NCBI GenBank assembly: GCA_905182985.1
Contig: CAJJDN010000024.1
Span: 436,925 to 500,924, forward strand
Length of the DNA: 64,000 bases
DNA from: Paramecium sonneborni
Taxonomy: Eukaryota > Ciliophora > Oligohymenophorea > Peniculida > Parameciidae
Direction of reading: 5' to 3'
The first letter of the stretch is position 1, and each line of letters opens with the position of its first letter. Below, one piece after another: positions 1-13,000 of the stretch. The notes below the pieces were generated by a model. The model had not been told where the DNA came from. It made no database searches and saw nothing but the letters and a program-made list of their open reading frames with translations. The position numbers and the translations under genes are program-made.

Positions 1-101
1 TAAGCAGCATCCAGATTTCCTAAATACACACCTCCAACTCCATTTAATGGTGCTATTATACAATTCATACTATTTGGCAGACAAGAATTATTAACGAACA
101 T
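1..101 (-). CDS. 5' end of an unidentified gene, cut by the window edge
   Basis: The minus strand carries an ATG at 101..99 followed by about 33 codons without TGA up to the window edge. The segment GGVYLGNLDAA resembles the start of a dual-specificity phosphatase domain, which usually opens with a short strand and a YLGN motif, but the catalytic HCX5R loop would lie outside the window, so this is only a suggestion. The stop codon of the upstream protease is just 24 bases away on the same strand, which is short even for this compact genome. The ATG could also belong to an exon of a differently arranged gene. Confidence 0.4.
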   Translation of the reverse strand, partial: MFVNNSCLPNSMNCIIAPLNGVGGVYLGNLDAA

Positions 102-125
102 TTTATAAAAATTAATGTAATCATT

Positions 126-1744
126 TCATTCCTAACTACTTATTCCTTAAATTGTATTATATTTCCCATATTTTTTCCTTATCTCCAGTAAATAGGAGAA
201 AAAATAATATATACAAATGATTAACAATATCATGAAAACTACATAAATACTTTCAACAAATAAATTATTTTCTAATTGCTTATTAGAAAAATTATTACTT
301 TCTTTTAAATTTAAATCTTTATAAACTCTTCTCCCATTATTTGTTTTGATAGACTATTATTCTGCTCGAATGATATCTTCTTCTGTAAATTCATGAATAA
401 CTTTTTAATTCGAACAATTATTTTCAACAAACATGATTTCTTTTGTTTATTTATTGAATCCAATATCCCAATTTCTCATCCAAACTTATCCTAATATCAT
501 CCTAGGTGCTATTTTAGATAATTAATATACCACCAGGTATCACTGCAAGTGGGAAACAGTATATGTCAGTTGTATTCATTGACAATGTAAGATAATTTAT
601 TGGTTTCCAATCAAATGTAAAATTACGATCTAACTCAAATGAATATGTTGGAAAATATGATGCAAATATTGAAAAATTTCCATTTTTACTATCTTTAAAC
701 TAATAACACTTTAAGCCTTCTAAATATTATTCTTCTGGACAATTCTCATGTTAACATTTAAATTATTGAGTCAATTTGTCACTTAATTTTGGAGAACCGT
801 ATGCTAATGTCGATCCTGAATCAATAAAAGCTCCTTATCCTTAATTTATTAAATCATGATCAGCAATCACAATATTATCAATCTATCTATTTTATAAAAT
901 AAACTTTACTTTGATATTTTTGACATTTATTTTGTATACATCTGTTTCTTCATTATATTTCACACTATAATACTAACTATCTTTTGGATGTCTATTAAAA
1001 TTATATTCGCCAATGGTCATATAACCATCTTTCCTTCCAATGCAAATTGTAAACATATATTAAAATGAACTTCCTTTCTCTTTTTCATAGAGATCATCTA
1101 TGTAATTAGGGAAGGAAAGTTCTGAATTAGTTTTAGGTGATAAACCCATTATCCCATTAGCTTTTTATGTAAAAAATAAATTAGTTTCTAATGTCGTACA
1201 TCCAATAACACTTAAGATCTATTCTAATTAAACTATTTGATCTTATTATTAGCTTAATTCTTCAAACTCATCTCCCATAAGTACCAAATCTCTCATAAAA
1301 TAACCAGCTAGTCTTGATCCTTCAGCATAACTAATTTAAAAAGAACATTTATTATTCAAACATTTATCACATTTTTTTTAACCTATTACCTAATCACATT
1401 TTACTAAATTGTTTTTTTAGGGAAGCTATTAGTAGAAATAGAAATAATTACTGTATATTCATAATAAGGATCTTTATGTTCACCACAACTTTTACAATCT
1501 CCACAAGGAAATGTAGTAATTGAACTTGCTGTGTCAAGAATTAATGATTATCTTTATTTATTTTCTCCAATAAATAGATTGACATAATAATAACCTTAGT
1601 CACTGTCACCATATATTATAGATGTGTGATGAGGATCATTAATAGGATCATTAATAGGATCATTAATAGGATCATTAAGACAAGTGGCTAAGTATAATAA
1701 AATTTAGAAAATTATGAGCATAAATAAATATATATTAATATAAT

Positions 1745-1748
<4 letters not shown>
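126..1748 (-). CDS. Pepsin-like aspartyl protease, membrane anchored
   Basis: A hydrophobic N-terminal segment (signal peptide, from MNYINIYLF) is followed by a short DPIN repeat and then the first catalytic strand LILDTASSITTFPC with its flap region. The second catalytic site reads AFIDSGSTLAYGSP near 800-830. The C-terminal fold ends with PRMILGQVWMRNWDIGF, typical of pepsin-family enzymes, and a membrane helix followed by a short basic tail lies near 180-250. One 22-nt intron at about 501-522 restores the frame between IPG and APRMILG. Length is about 530 residues. The first active site has DTAS rather than the usual DTGS, which may alter activity. The enzyme probably acts in the secretory or lysosomal path or at the surface. 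The ATG overlaps the stop of the kinase gene upstream; a second in-frame ATG at 1721 would also leave a signal peptide. Confidence 0.88.
1633..1678 (-). repeat. Short tandem repeat encoding DPIN units
   Basis: A 12-base unit (GATCATTAATAG on the plus strand) is repeated almost four times. On the coding strand it encodes consecutive Asp-Pro-Ile-Asn units just after the signal peptide of the aspartyl protease. The unit length is a multiple of three, so copy-number change would keep the frame. Confidence 0.85.
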
Positions 1749-3320
<1,572 letters not shown>

Positions 3321-4073
3321 TATTATTTTATATAAATTAACAATCCCTTTTATCCAAAAAAATATGTAATTTATCAATATACATCTATATTTTATAAAAC
3401 TAATATTTTCAAATACTTCAATCTTCTCAATCAATCTAAGAAACTTCAAAATTAAGTTTAAATTACTTCAACTTTATTATTTGAATTCTTAATCAATATT
3501 TATTAAATATTATTCAATTTTTTAAAAAAATTGTCATAAAATTACTAAAATCAAGAGAACTTCATCATTTTAATATATATTTTATACAAAATAATTCTTA
3601 ATCTAATTATCAAATCTATTTTTATTGTAAACTACAGTTAAACATATCATAAACTATAGTTTAATAACATCTAAAATTGATTGTTTTAATCTTATTACTT
3701 TTATTTACATTTTAATAGAATATTTTAATTATATTTCCTAAAATTTAATCCAATTTAGCTTTCAGAAAAGTATATTTTAGAATGATATAAAGTTGTTACT
3801 CTAATATAAATATATATGTTTAGATAAAAGTATATAAAATTCATTAACATTTATAATATTATAAAATAAAAATATTAAAAATAGAACATATATTATAAGG
3901 ACATAAGGTCATTTTTTGATTGAAAAGAATATTTAATAAGAAATGTTGAAGTAGGTGGTAAGTTAATAATTTTTATTTTTTATTATAATACCCGTTTTTT
4001 TTTATATTGTATGGAAACGGGTAGATTACGCTTATATTCATAATTTAAGAGCATAAATATATTGATAATATTA
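3321..4073. other. Intergenic region between divergent kinase and trichocyst genes
   Basis: This stretch is AT-rich with no convincing coding frame on either strand. It should hold the promoters of the kinase (left, minus strand) and the trichocyst matrix gene (right, plus strand). The only clear structure is the inverted repeat at 3989-4023. Confidence 0.6.
3989..4023. promoter_or_regulatory. Perfect 9-bp inverted repeat upstream of trichocyst gene
   Basis: The arm TACCCGTTT at 3989-3997 is perfectly complementary to AAACGGGTA at 4015-4023, with a 17-base T/A-rich loop. It stands out because GC triplets are rare in this intergenic DNA. It lies 50 bases before the ATG of the trichocyst matrix gene. 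It could be a binding site for a dimeric regulator or a hairpin in the 5' leader; its function is not known. Confidence 0.4.
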
Positions 4074-5159
4074 ATGAAATTGACTCTAGCTCTAGTATTA
4101 TTAGTAACATTGAGTTCAGCCACTTCTACTCATGATTAAATTATGGCCTTTTTGTAAACAGGTACAAAGGCTATGGATGCCATTGATACAGTATTTGGTT
4201 TATTAAATGATTTAATACAATCAAATAAAGATGCTTAATTTGCAGCTGACTAAAAAAATGAAACAGATGAATGGGTTGGTGCTTAGTAAGACTATAATAA
4301 TTATATTCAGAACAATTGAATAATTTACTAAAATTAAGAACTTGAATCAAAAGTTATTCTAATAATCAATAGAAAATAGAGCCTAATTTGAATAGGATTT
4401 ATCAGATACTAAAAATTATCTTGCATGGAATGAACAAAGATAAGATGAAATAAACAGAAAGATATAAGTTTTGCTTGATTAATAATGTTTAAGCAATTAA
4501 CTTTTTGTTAGATCAATAAAGTAAAATAGAGAAGCTTTAGAAGTTGTGAGATTATTAAAATAAGATGTTGCAGGATATATAATAAATGGAGATTCTTTTG
4601 AATTAGTTTAAGTAAAGAGTGTAGCCGAAAAGTTAAAATCATATAGCAATACATTTAATGAACATGAGATTAATTCTTTTCTTTAATTAGCTAATAAATA
4701 AGAAGATGGATCTGTAAGTAGAGGAGCTACACTTGCTGAAAGAGTTTTATCAGTATTAGAAGGATTAGAAGCTAATCTTTAAGCATCACTTGAAGCTCTT
4801 GAAACTAATGAAATTAATGCTTCTTGGGAATTGGCTGGATGGGTATCATTGAGTGAAGCAGAAGTTACTAATTTGAAAGTTGAATATGAAAGAAAATAAG
4901 TTTATGCTGATAGATTAGCTACTGTAATATTTATTAAATAATTTAAATTTAGTAAATATAAGCTGCTCTTGCTTAATAAGCTAAATCCAAGATCATTTTA
5001 TAAGAATCCTAAGATGCCCTTGATTAAGCTTAATCAGATTTAGAATCTAAAAGAGCTGATTACGAGGAAGCTAAAGCTAAAAGAGATGAAGAAAATGCTA
5101 TCATTGAATAAGTCATCATTATTTTTAAGAAATAAGTTGCCTCCTGGTCTGGAAGATGA
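4074..5159 (+). CDS. Trichocyst matrix-type secreted coiled-coil protein
   Basis: The protein starts with a clear signal peptide (MKLTLALVLLVTLSSA) and continues as a helical, Ala/Gln/Glu-rich coiled coil of about 343 residues with few cysteines. This is the pattern of Paramecium trichocyst matrix proteins, which are made as precursors, cleaved, and packed as a crystal in the secretory trichocyst. Two introns, 25 nt (around 4290) and 29 nt (around 4930), restore the frame. The C-terminal part holds a long helix rich in DALDQAQSDLESKRADYEEA-type heptads. A second gene of the same type is at 38354. An inverted repeat lies just upstream. The family assignment rests on architecture and remembered family features, not on a search. 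Confidence 0.75.
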
Positions 5160-5245
5160 TCATATTAATTCCATTAAAATTATACAAATATTTAGTATAT
5201 TATTTCAACTACAATTATTAATTAAATAGTATAATAATTACTATT

Positions 5246-5992
5246 TCATAAACTAAAATCAACTATCTTAGCAAAATCTTATTCTGTCAAATCTAATGTT
5301 GTAGATGTCTATAAATGTAGCTTCTATTTTTTCAAAATCTCTATTATTTTAGCTTATTTTTTAAATACTGCAACAACTTCTTATCTTTATTTTAAAAGTC
5401 TTTTATTGTCATTTAAAAGTTTATCCAATTATTTTTATAAATCATCATTTGATTCAATCTATTTAACTTCCTACTATTATATTTTAGCTTATGCTAATTC
5501 TTCAAGTAATTTAACCTATTTCTAATCTTTCTTTTATAATTCATTTTATAAATTTCTTGAATTCTTATTCCAATTCTCTAAATCTTTAATTTATTACTAT
5601 TATTCTCTTTCCATAGTTTCTTATTTTTCTGACTATTACATATATTATTTTTTAATATTCTCAACTTTTTCACTAAGTTATGTAATTTGAATAATATATT
5701 TTTTACTTTCATCTGATAAAGATTTACCTTCACTCTCAAATTATTTTAAAATTTCATCATATTATTTTGATTTATTTGATTCAATAATTAAAGATTTTTC
5801 TAATTACTCAATCAATTTTTTTTATTTTTGAATTTCAACATCAGATTCTTCTTATATTTCTTTTAATTCTTATAACTTTTGCATTTGAGTCTAATATCTA
5901 TTCTTATTGATTTCAGAAATTTCATTTAATAATTTTTATTCAGGATCATCAAAAATCACAGCCATTTTTTACATAATAGCATTGGAATCCAT
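5246..5992 (-). CDS. TEX9-like coiled-coil protein
   Basis: An uninterrupted frame of 248 codons encodes an almost wholly helical coiled coil, rich in K, E and Q. The C-terminal segment AVFKKQAKIIEILKKQK followed by LDLTEQDFAKIVDF strongly recalls the conserved end of TEX9 (testis-expressed 9), which has a KKQ-type helix and then an FTEEEF motif. TEX9 is found mainly in ciliated organisms, so a cilium or basal-body role is a reasonable inference. The gene converges with the trichocyst gene, with 86 bases between the two stop codons. No intron is needed. Confidence 0.6.
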
Positions 5993-6111
5993 TTATAAAT
6001 ATTAAATACAATTAAAAAATAAAACAATAAAAAAGAACAGAAGCAACAAAAATCTATTCAAAAGATTATTCTAATGACATTGACAAATGTTATTTTAATG
6101 TATATATTGTA

Positions 6112-6578
6112 TCAGGCAACAAGTATACATGCACCACCTACAGCCTTGATTCTTCTTTCTGCAGTTTTGCTAAAGAATTTAGCTTTCACAACAACTGGTT
6201 GATTTGGTAATCTTCCTTTACCCAATACTTTGAAATAGCCTGCCTTTGTAACATCAATTACTGCAGCCTTATCTTTTGATTTGGAATATTTTTCTCTTGT
6301 TTCGTCTGTAACAAGAGACCATAACTTATCAATATTTACAACTGGCTTATGAAGTGTGTTCTTTTTTAAATGAAAATGTCTCATTCCATTCTATTTATAA
6401 GTTTTATATATACTTTTTAGAAATAACCTGGATGATATTTATTAAAGTTGATTCTATGATGTGTCAAACCTCCTGAAACACCTCTACCACTTGGATGTTT
6501 TCTATGCTTTCCAACTCTACCATAACCATGGCAAACATGTCCTCTCATCTTTCTACATTTTCTTAATCTGCTAACCAT
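6112..6578 (-). CDS. RPL27A: Ribosomal protein L27a (uL15), large subunit
   Basis: The 147-residue product starts [20 protein letters not shown] and contains [18 protein letters not shown], then [10 protein letters not shown] and the C-terminal [16 protein letters not shown], all hallmarks of eukaryotic L27a (uL15). It binds 28S rRNA in the 60S subunit in the cytoplasm. A 23-nt intron separates PGYFQK from NGMRHF. The length matches other eukaryotes (about 148). Codon use is less AT-extreme than in neighbours, as expected for a highly expressed gene. Confidence 0.97.
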
Positions 6579-7407
6579 TTATTTTTATTTTAAAAAAAGA
6601 TTTTAATAAGTGAATAATAACTATATACAATTTCTCAACTCTCTAATTTATTTCTTGAATTTCATCATAATCTCAAACACACTAGTTTTTTTATGTTCAT
6701 ACAACCATATTTTAAATAACTAATTTGAAATTGTTTAATCTTAATTCTTAAAGATAATTTTTTTTCTTTCAATTTTACTTAAACACAATTTCTAAATAAT
6801 CTTATTTCTATTACTTTTGGATTTCAATTTTATATTCTTAAGACTATTTCATTAATTTGATATGACATACTTTTTTATTAAAATTTATTTTATTAATTCA
6901 TTATTCTATGCATTGTTTTTCCAAATATCAATATTTTAAATTCTCAAATTATTATAATATTATCAAAAATAAAATAAATTTTTTAACACATAAACATCTT
7001 TGAAAAATACTTTCATCAAAGTTTTTTTTAATTTTGTTTAAATTTTTAATTGAGTTCAAGATAAATTAAATCATTTTGTAAGTCAAAGTTCATTTGATAA
7101 GTTTCTTTTTAAAAAGAGAATAATTTATTATTTCTAATATTTTAAATTTCATAAATTCAAATATTTTGGATTAATTAATGTAAATTATTTAGTATTCTAT
7201 CAATTTTAATTATATTTTATATTGCAACCAAATTTCTCCCAATTAGATACTAATAATTCTATATTAACTTAATTAAATTATTTTTTTGAAATAAAATAAG
7301 TATCTATTGAATTAATTTATATTTTATTTATTGATATTATAAAAAATTAAAGAATGAAAAAAAAGCATACTCTATTACTAAGAAAGGTAATTGGGGAATA
7401 AAATTAA
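6579..7407. other. Intergenic AT-rich region
   Basis: No frame with convincing amino acid composition was found on either strand. It lies between the divergent starts of the L27a gene and the next plus-strand gene, so promoters are expected. An in-frame upstream ATG of the following gene lies at 7354. Confidence 0.5.
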
Positions 7408-8517
7408 ATGAGTTGGCCATTTGCTGATTAAGACTTCCATTCTAGTAATATTTTTTAAAGTATAAATATGTTAATCTATTAGCTTAGAGTCCACATTATT
7501 AAATATTAGATTTTAGCTAGAAGAATTAAACCAATGAAATTCTATCTCGATCAATAGTTGGCAAAGTGGAAATTTTCAATAAATAGACAAGTGATTTGGA
7601 AAAGCCAATTCGTTTTAGTTAACCTGTAAAGTTGTCTAATTTGTAAAATAAGATTAAAAAAAGTAATAAAATACGCATATATTATTAAGCAAATAAGAAT
7701 GAACCTTCAAGTATAAATTCATCTTAAAGAAACAAAAAATTCAAAACAAATAAATAGCAAGTAATACAGAAAACTGAAAACAATTATTTTGAAGTTCTTG
7801 ATAAATACGAATTAATTCAAAGGATGGAAAAAATATAGAAAATATTAAAGAATAATGAAAAATAGGCTTAAGAATAACTTTAGAAAATTTCATAAACTGA
7901 AAAGATATTGAAAACGTAACATGAAAGAAATTTAAATAAACATGAAAAATAATTATAAGTTTGGAATGAATTATCAACAAAGATCAATTCTCGAATGAAA
8001 ATTAATTAAAGCACTTTAATAGAAAGATAGGAAAGTATTTTTAATTCATTAATAAGTAGAGTATAGATCTCGATTAGATTTTTTGGAAATATTTGAAGAA
8101 TTGAAACCTGAGGAATCTAAAAATCCAGTTATAACATGGCATTAAAGATTAAGATCTCAATATAGGCCTTAAGTATTTAATTTTTCAAATTAAGAAAACT
8201 ATTCAAAAAGAAGAATAGGAAAGATTAGAACTAAAATAAGATTTATTAGAATAAATACCGAATAGAGAATTATTAGAAATTCCTAATCCATAAAAATTGA
8301 TTTCTGATATCAAAAATAAAAATGGTTATGATAAAGGTAGATCTGTATCAGATTACAATGGATTAAAAGTAAAATAACTAGAAATTATTAGTTATTGGGT
8401 TAAAGTGTCTACGAAAAGGAATTACAATCCTTAAAAAAAGATAAATCTCAAATACAATAATAGTACTACTATTATAAAGCTCCGAAAGAAATTTAAATTA
8501 ATGAGGAAAATCTTTGA
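7408..8517 (+). CDS. Coiled-coil protein of unknown function
   Basis: I do not recognise this protein. The start MSWPFADQDFHSSNIF leads into a polar, low-complexity region and then a helical coiled coil (NYFEVLDKYELIQRMEKIQK onwards). The C-terminus has EIPNPQKLISDIKNK and ends near KAPKEIQINEENL. Four tiny introns of 23, 25, 22 and 23 nt (near 7466, 8034, 8170 and 8371) give one frame of exactly 338 codons plus stop, which supports the model. An alternative in-frame ATG at 7354 would add 18 residues. A structural role in the cytoskeleton is possible but only a guess. Confidence 0.7.
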
Positions 8518-9254
8518 ACATTATTTTATTATTATTAACAAATCTATGCTAGTATTTATAATTTAAAATGGAACTAAAAGAATAAATAAATATCTAGACT
8601 TAAATTAACTGAGAATCAGATTAATCAAGTAAACTAAACTGGATTAGCACTTAAATAAATCTTTAATGAAAATTTGTAAATAATTAAAATTAATATCCAT
8701 ATTATTTGAATATTGATTTTATATATCTTATCCATGCATAATATATCAAGCTATATAAAAGAAAAATATTATAAAAATCTAACATATAATTCAATTAAAT
8801 TTCTAATCATTAGTAAATATCTATAGATATAATATATTTATTTAAAATGAATAAAGGGATTTTCAGTTATTATATTTTCATAAATAAAAACCATAAATAG
8901 AAAAATTTATAATTATTTATTGAAAGGATATTTTAATAAAGAATAGAGAGTATAAATTTATAAATTTATAAAAATTATGAAAGAATCAAAAATTCAACCA
9001 AAATACTTGAAAATTGATCAAATTTTTAATATAGAATTGAGTCTTTTAATTGAAAATGCATGGTATTGTTTATTAGAATAAAATTGATGATAAATATAAA
9101 TATAAATATAAATATATTTGTTCACTTATCCTAGAAATCTAAAAATTTGTATTGATACATAAAATGTAATATAATTTTCCATATAGCTTGAAGGATTCAA
9201 AATTGAGTCTAAAAGCAAATTAATTTTGGAAATGATTATTTAAAATATTTAATT
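8518..9254. other. Intergenic AT-rich region
   Basis: No convincing gene is seen. There are short low-complexity runs, including AAATAT-type tandem copies around 9090-9117. A 35-codon frame beginning at about 8978 on the plus strand exists but is too short and ordinary to call. Confidence 0.45.
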
Positions 9255-9981
9255 ATGATTTTTTTTGTTAGACATGGTGAAAGAGCTGACTAAACAAATG
9301 ACTATGAGGAAAAAAAAAAAATAAAAAAATCTTTCGACCCTCATCTTACTAATAAGGGTGATAATTAAGCAAGAATGACAGGTGCACATTTAAAAAAAGT
9401 AATTGAAGAGTATGCTAATGAGAAATAAATTTAAGTTAAAGACTTGTAAATTGTATTTAATATTTATTAAATCTTAGAACTTTATGACTTCACCTTTTTT
9501 AAGATGCATTTAAACATCTATTAATTTAATGAAAGAGATACCTAATAATAAGAAACTTTATATTTAAGATGAAATTGGAGAATTAATGTATACTTATGAC
9601 TTTTCTTCGAATATTCTTGATAAATTGCATTTAAGAACTGATTAACATCCAATTCTTACAAAAGAGTATTAAAATGATGTTTAGATTATTAAAGAAAGAT
9701 TTATAAAAAACCCTAATCTACCTTAACCAGTTTTTCCTGAAAATGATAATTTATGCTAAAAGAGAATTATGATTGAACTTAAATCATAAATGGAAAAGCT
9801 TCCAAAAAAAACTAATACAATAAATATTTGTGTCACTCATTAAGGTGTGGTTGAATTGAGTTTATTGATTGAAAATTTTTAAAATCATAATTGGATTGAC
9901 TATTGTGGAGTTTCATAATTTATCTTATAAGATGATGGAAGCGTAAAGATTGGAATAAAAGGATAAAGTTTTTGGAAATGA
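9255..9981 (+). CDS. Histidine phosphatase superfamily (phosphoglycerate mutase-like) protein
   Basis: The protein begins MIFFVRHGERADQ, giving the catalytic RHGE signature with the histidine that is phosphorylated. PHLTNKGDNQARMTG and TSPFLRCIQTS follow, the latter with the second conserved arginine. The second catalytic histidine is in CVTHQGVVE near residue 190. This matches the UBASH3/PGM branch of two-histidine phosphatases. A 25-nt intron around 9452 joins DLQI to NFMTSPF, giving 233 residues. No signal peptide is present, so it is probably cytosolic. Substrate cannot be told from sequence; a protein or small phosphometabolite is possible. Confidence 0.88.
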
Positions 9982-10013
9982 ATTTAACAAATTATTGTAT
10001 ATAATGTAAAAAT

Positions 10014-13000
10014 TCATTTGTAAGATTGGTCGTCCTTTCGATTTAATTAAGCCTTTTACTTTATTAACTATTTATATATATATTATATATACATCACTTC
10101 TTAAAGGATTAAACGGTTATACTTATGAATTAGATCTGATTGAATATTATGATTCCTTAATATTGGAGGCTGTGTTTGAAATTTCAGATTTATATTATTG
10201 TGTATTCATAATTGATTTAATTTTCTTAGTATCTTCTAAATTAAATCCTGAAACCAATCCTGTTCCATTATCAACAACTTCTCCCACTTTATGAATTTCA
10301 TAAGTTTTTGAAACTATTGGCATATTATATGTAGAATTATTTCTCTTTTTCTATAATTCATTTCTAAGCATGTTAATTTCTGATTCATATTCAGTAGCCT
10401 AAGTATTTATTTTATATATACTCTTTCAATCAGTATATCATGTTTAGCTTAAATTTATTCTTTCATTTAAATTTGTCTCTAAATCTCAGCATTCAAACCT
10501 TAGATTCTAGTTTCAAGTTCTACTATTTTTTAATTGCTATTATATATAAATGAAATTACTTTTAAGTTTCTCTAACTATTACTTATTATTTATTAGTTTA
10601 TTCCGACATTGTCTACTTTTCTATTCTTAAAGTTCTAACAGTAGCTTATAATTCTGAAATGCTATCTTATAATTATAGAATTTATTTATCTTTAAGAGAT
10701 AATTAACTTTAAAGATCTTTTATTTATGCTTAATTTCTCAATTATGCTTCTAATTAATAAATAGTTTCTGTTTTTCTTCTATTCTCTTATTCTAATCTAC
10801 TAATTTTTTCAAAATCAATTTATTAATATCGTTCTTAATATTCTTAATTCTCTCTACTAATTTATTTTACTCTTAATTCAAGTTCATTACATCTTGATTT
10901 ATATTAAGTATTTTCATTTTAAATTTAAAAATACATTTTATTTACCTTATCCAGTTCAAATTTAATAGTTTCTCTACTTTATTCTAAAGATTTCAATTAA
11001 ATCTTAAAAGATTCAGCTTCACTTGAATGTTAAGATATTTCACTTTAAATAGTTAAATATTTTCTTTTCCATTATTCACTCTCTTCTATTTTAATTCTTA
11101 TCATATCATTTAATTTTTAATTTTCTTTTTATATAAATTCCATTTAATTTTTTAAATCATTAATTTCTCTTCCTTTTTAATTCTCTAAAATTTAAATTTA
11201 ATTTTATAACTCTTATTCTTTTCTTTCAAATTAAATTACCATTGATCTTTATTTTTAATTCTCTTCTAATTTAGATTAATATATTTTTAACTAATCTTGG
11301 TATTCATAACTTGCAGTTTATAAGTTTTTATTTTGTATTTTCAAATTCTAAATTTCAATTTCAAAAGCATTTAAATTCTCTTTTAAATTTGATATTTGTG
11401 ATTCAAGTTATTTAATTCTATATTTATCATTTTCAGATGATACCTCAACTGTAATTGTTTCTTTAATTTTCTCTTACTTTTTTTAATTTAATGTGAAATA
11501 ATCTTATTATAAAGAATTCAATTATTATTCTAATTATCTTATTCTCATTTTATCTTATTCTGATGATACTTCTATTCTTTCTGTAACAGTTTCTCTAATA
11601 ACTTCTTATTTTTTAGTTTAAACTAAGTGTAACTCACTCTTCACTTATTATAATTAAGTCTCTAACTGTTAAATCCTAAATTTATCTGCTTATGATGGTA
11701 CTTCTAATGTAACAGTCTCTTTTATAATTTCAGATTTAATTTTATTTAAAGCAATATAATCTTATTATAATTTAAATAAATCTTGTTCTAATTCTAAAAT
11801 TCTTTTTCTGTCTGATTCTCTACTTACTTCTACTCTTTCAGTCACTACTTCTTTAATAATTTCTTATTTCTTCTATGATACTATTTATAATTCTAATCTA
11901 ACATTATTTAATTATTATTCAAGTTATTAAATTCTCAATTTATCTACTTAAGATGGAACTTCAACTTTTATTGTCTCTGTTATTATTTCCTACTTTTTTT
12001 TATTTAAAATCTCATAACTTTTATTTAAATTTTCTAATTATTATTCTAATTATCTAATTCTAAATTTATCTGCTTCTGAAGCTACTTCCACTCTTTCAGT
12101 TATTACTTCTCGTATTACTTCTTATTTCTTCTATGTTATTATTTATAATTCTGTTCTTAATTATTACAATTACAATTCTAATTACTAAATCCTCAATTTA
12201 TCAGCTTATGATTAAACTTCTACAGTCACAGTTTCTTTTATTACTTCTTATTTCTTTTAATTTAAAATCTAATAATCTCTTGATAATTTTTCTAAATTTT
12301 CCTATAATTGAAATATTCTTTATCTATCTGATTCCTTTGGAACTTCTACTCTCTCTTTTACTATTTCTTTTATTACCTCTTGCTTTTTTAGACTCAGAAT
12401 TTATAATTCTTATTTTAATTATGATAATTACGATTCTAATTACTAAATTCTAAATTTATCAGCTTAAGATGGTACTTCTATAGTTATTGTTTCTCTAATA
12501 ATTTCTTATTTTTTTTAATTTAATAATTAATAATCCCTTTAAATATTACTCAATTGAGATTCTAATTAACGTATTTTTATTTTGTCAGATTCTAATGGAA
12601 CTTCAACTTTTTCAGTTATATATTCTCTTATAACCTCTTGTTTTTTTTAAGACATTTATTAAAGTTAGATTTCTAATTATTATATTCTTTATTTATCACT
12701 TTCAAGTGATTAAACCTCTCTAATAGTTTCTACAACTACTTAATTCTTTCTTCTATCTAATTCATAATATTTTGTTTTCCATAATTATAATTCTTCTTCA
12801 AGTTAAGCAATCATTTTTATATCATCCTAACTTCTTATTTAAACTGTCTCTCTTATTGTTTCTCTTATTACTTCTTATCTTGAATTATTTTATTATTATA
12901 ACTACTATTTTTAATAGGATAATTAGGATTCTAATTCTTAAATTTTTAATTTATCAGAAGGTGATGATACTTCAATTCTTTCTACTTTTACTTCTTATTT

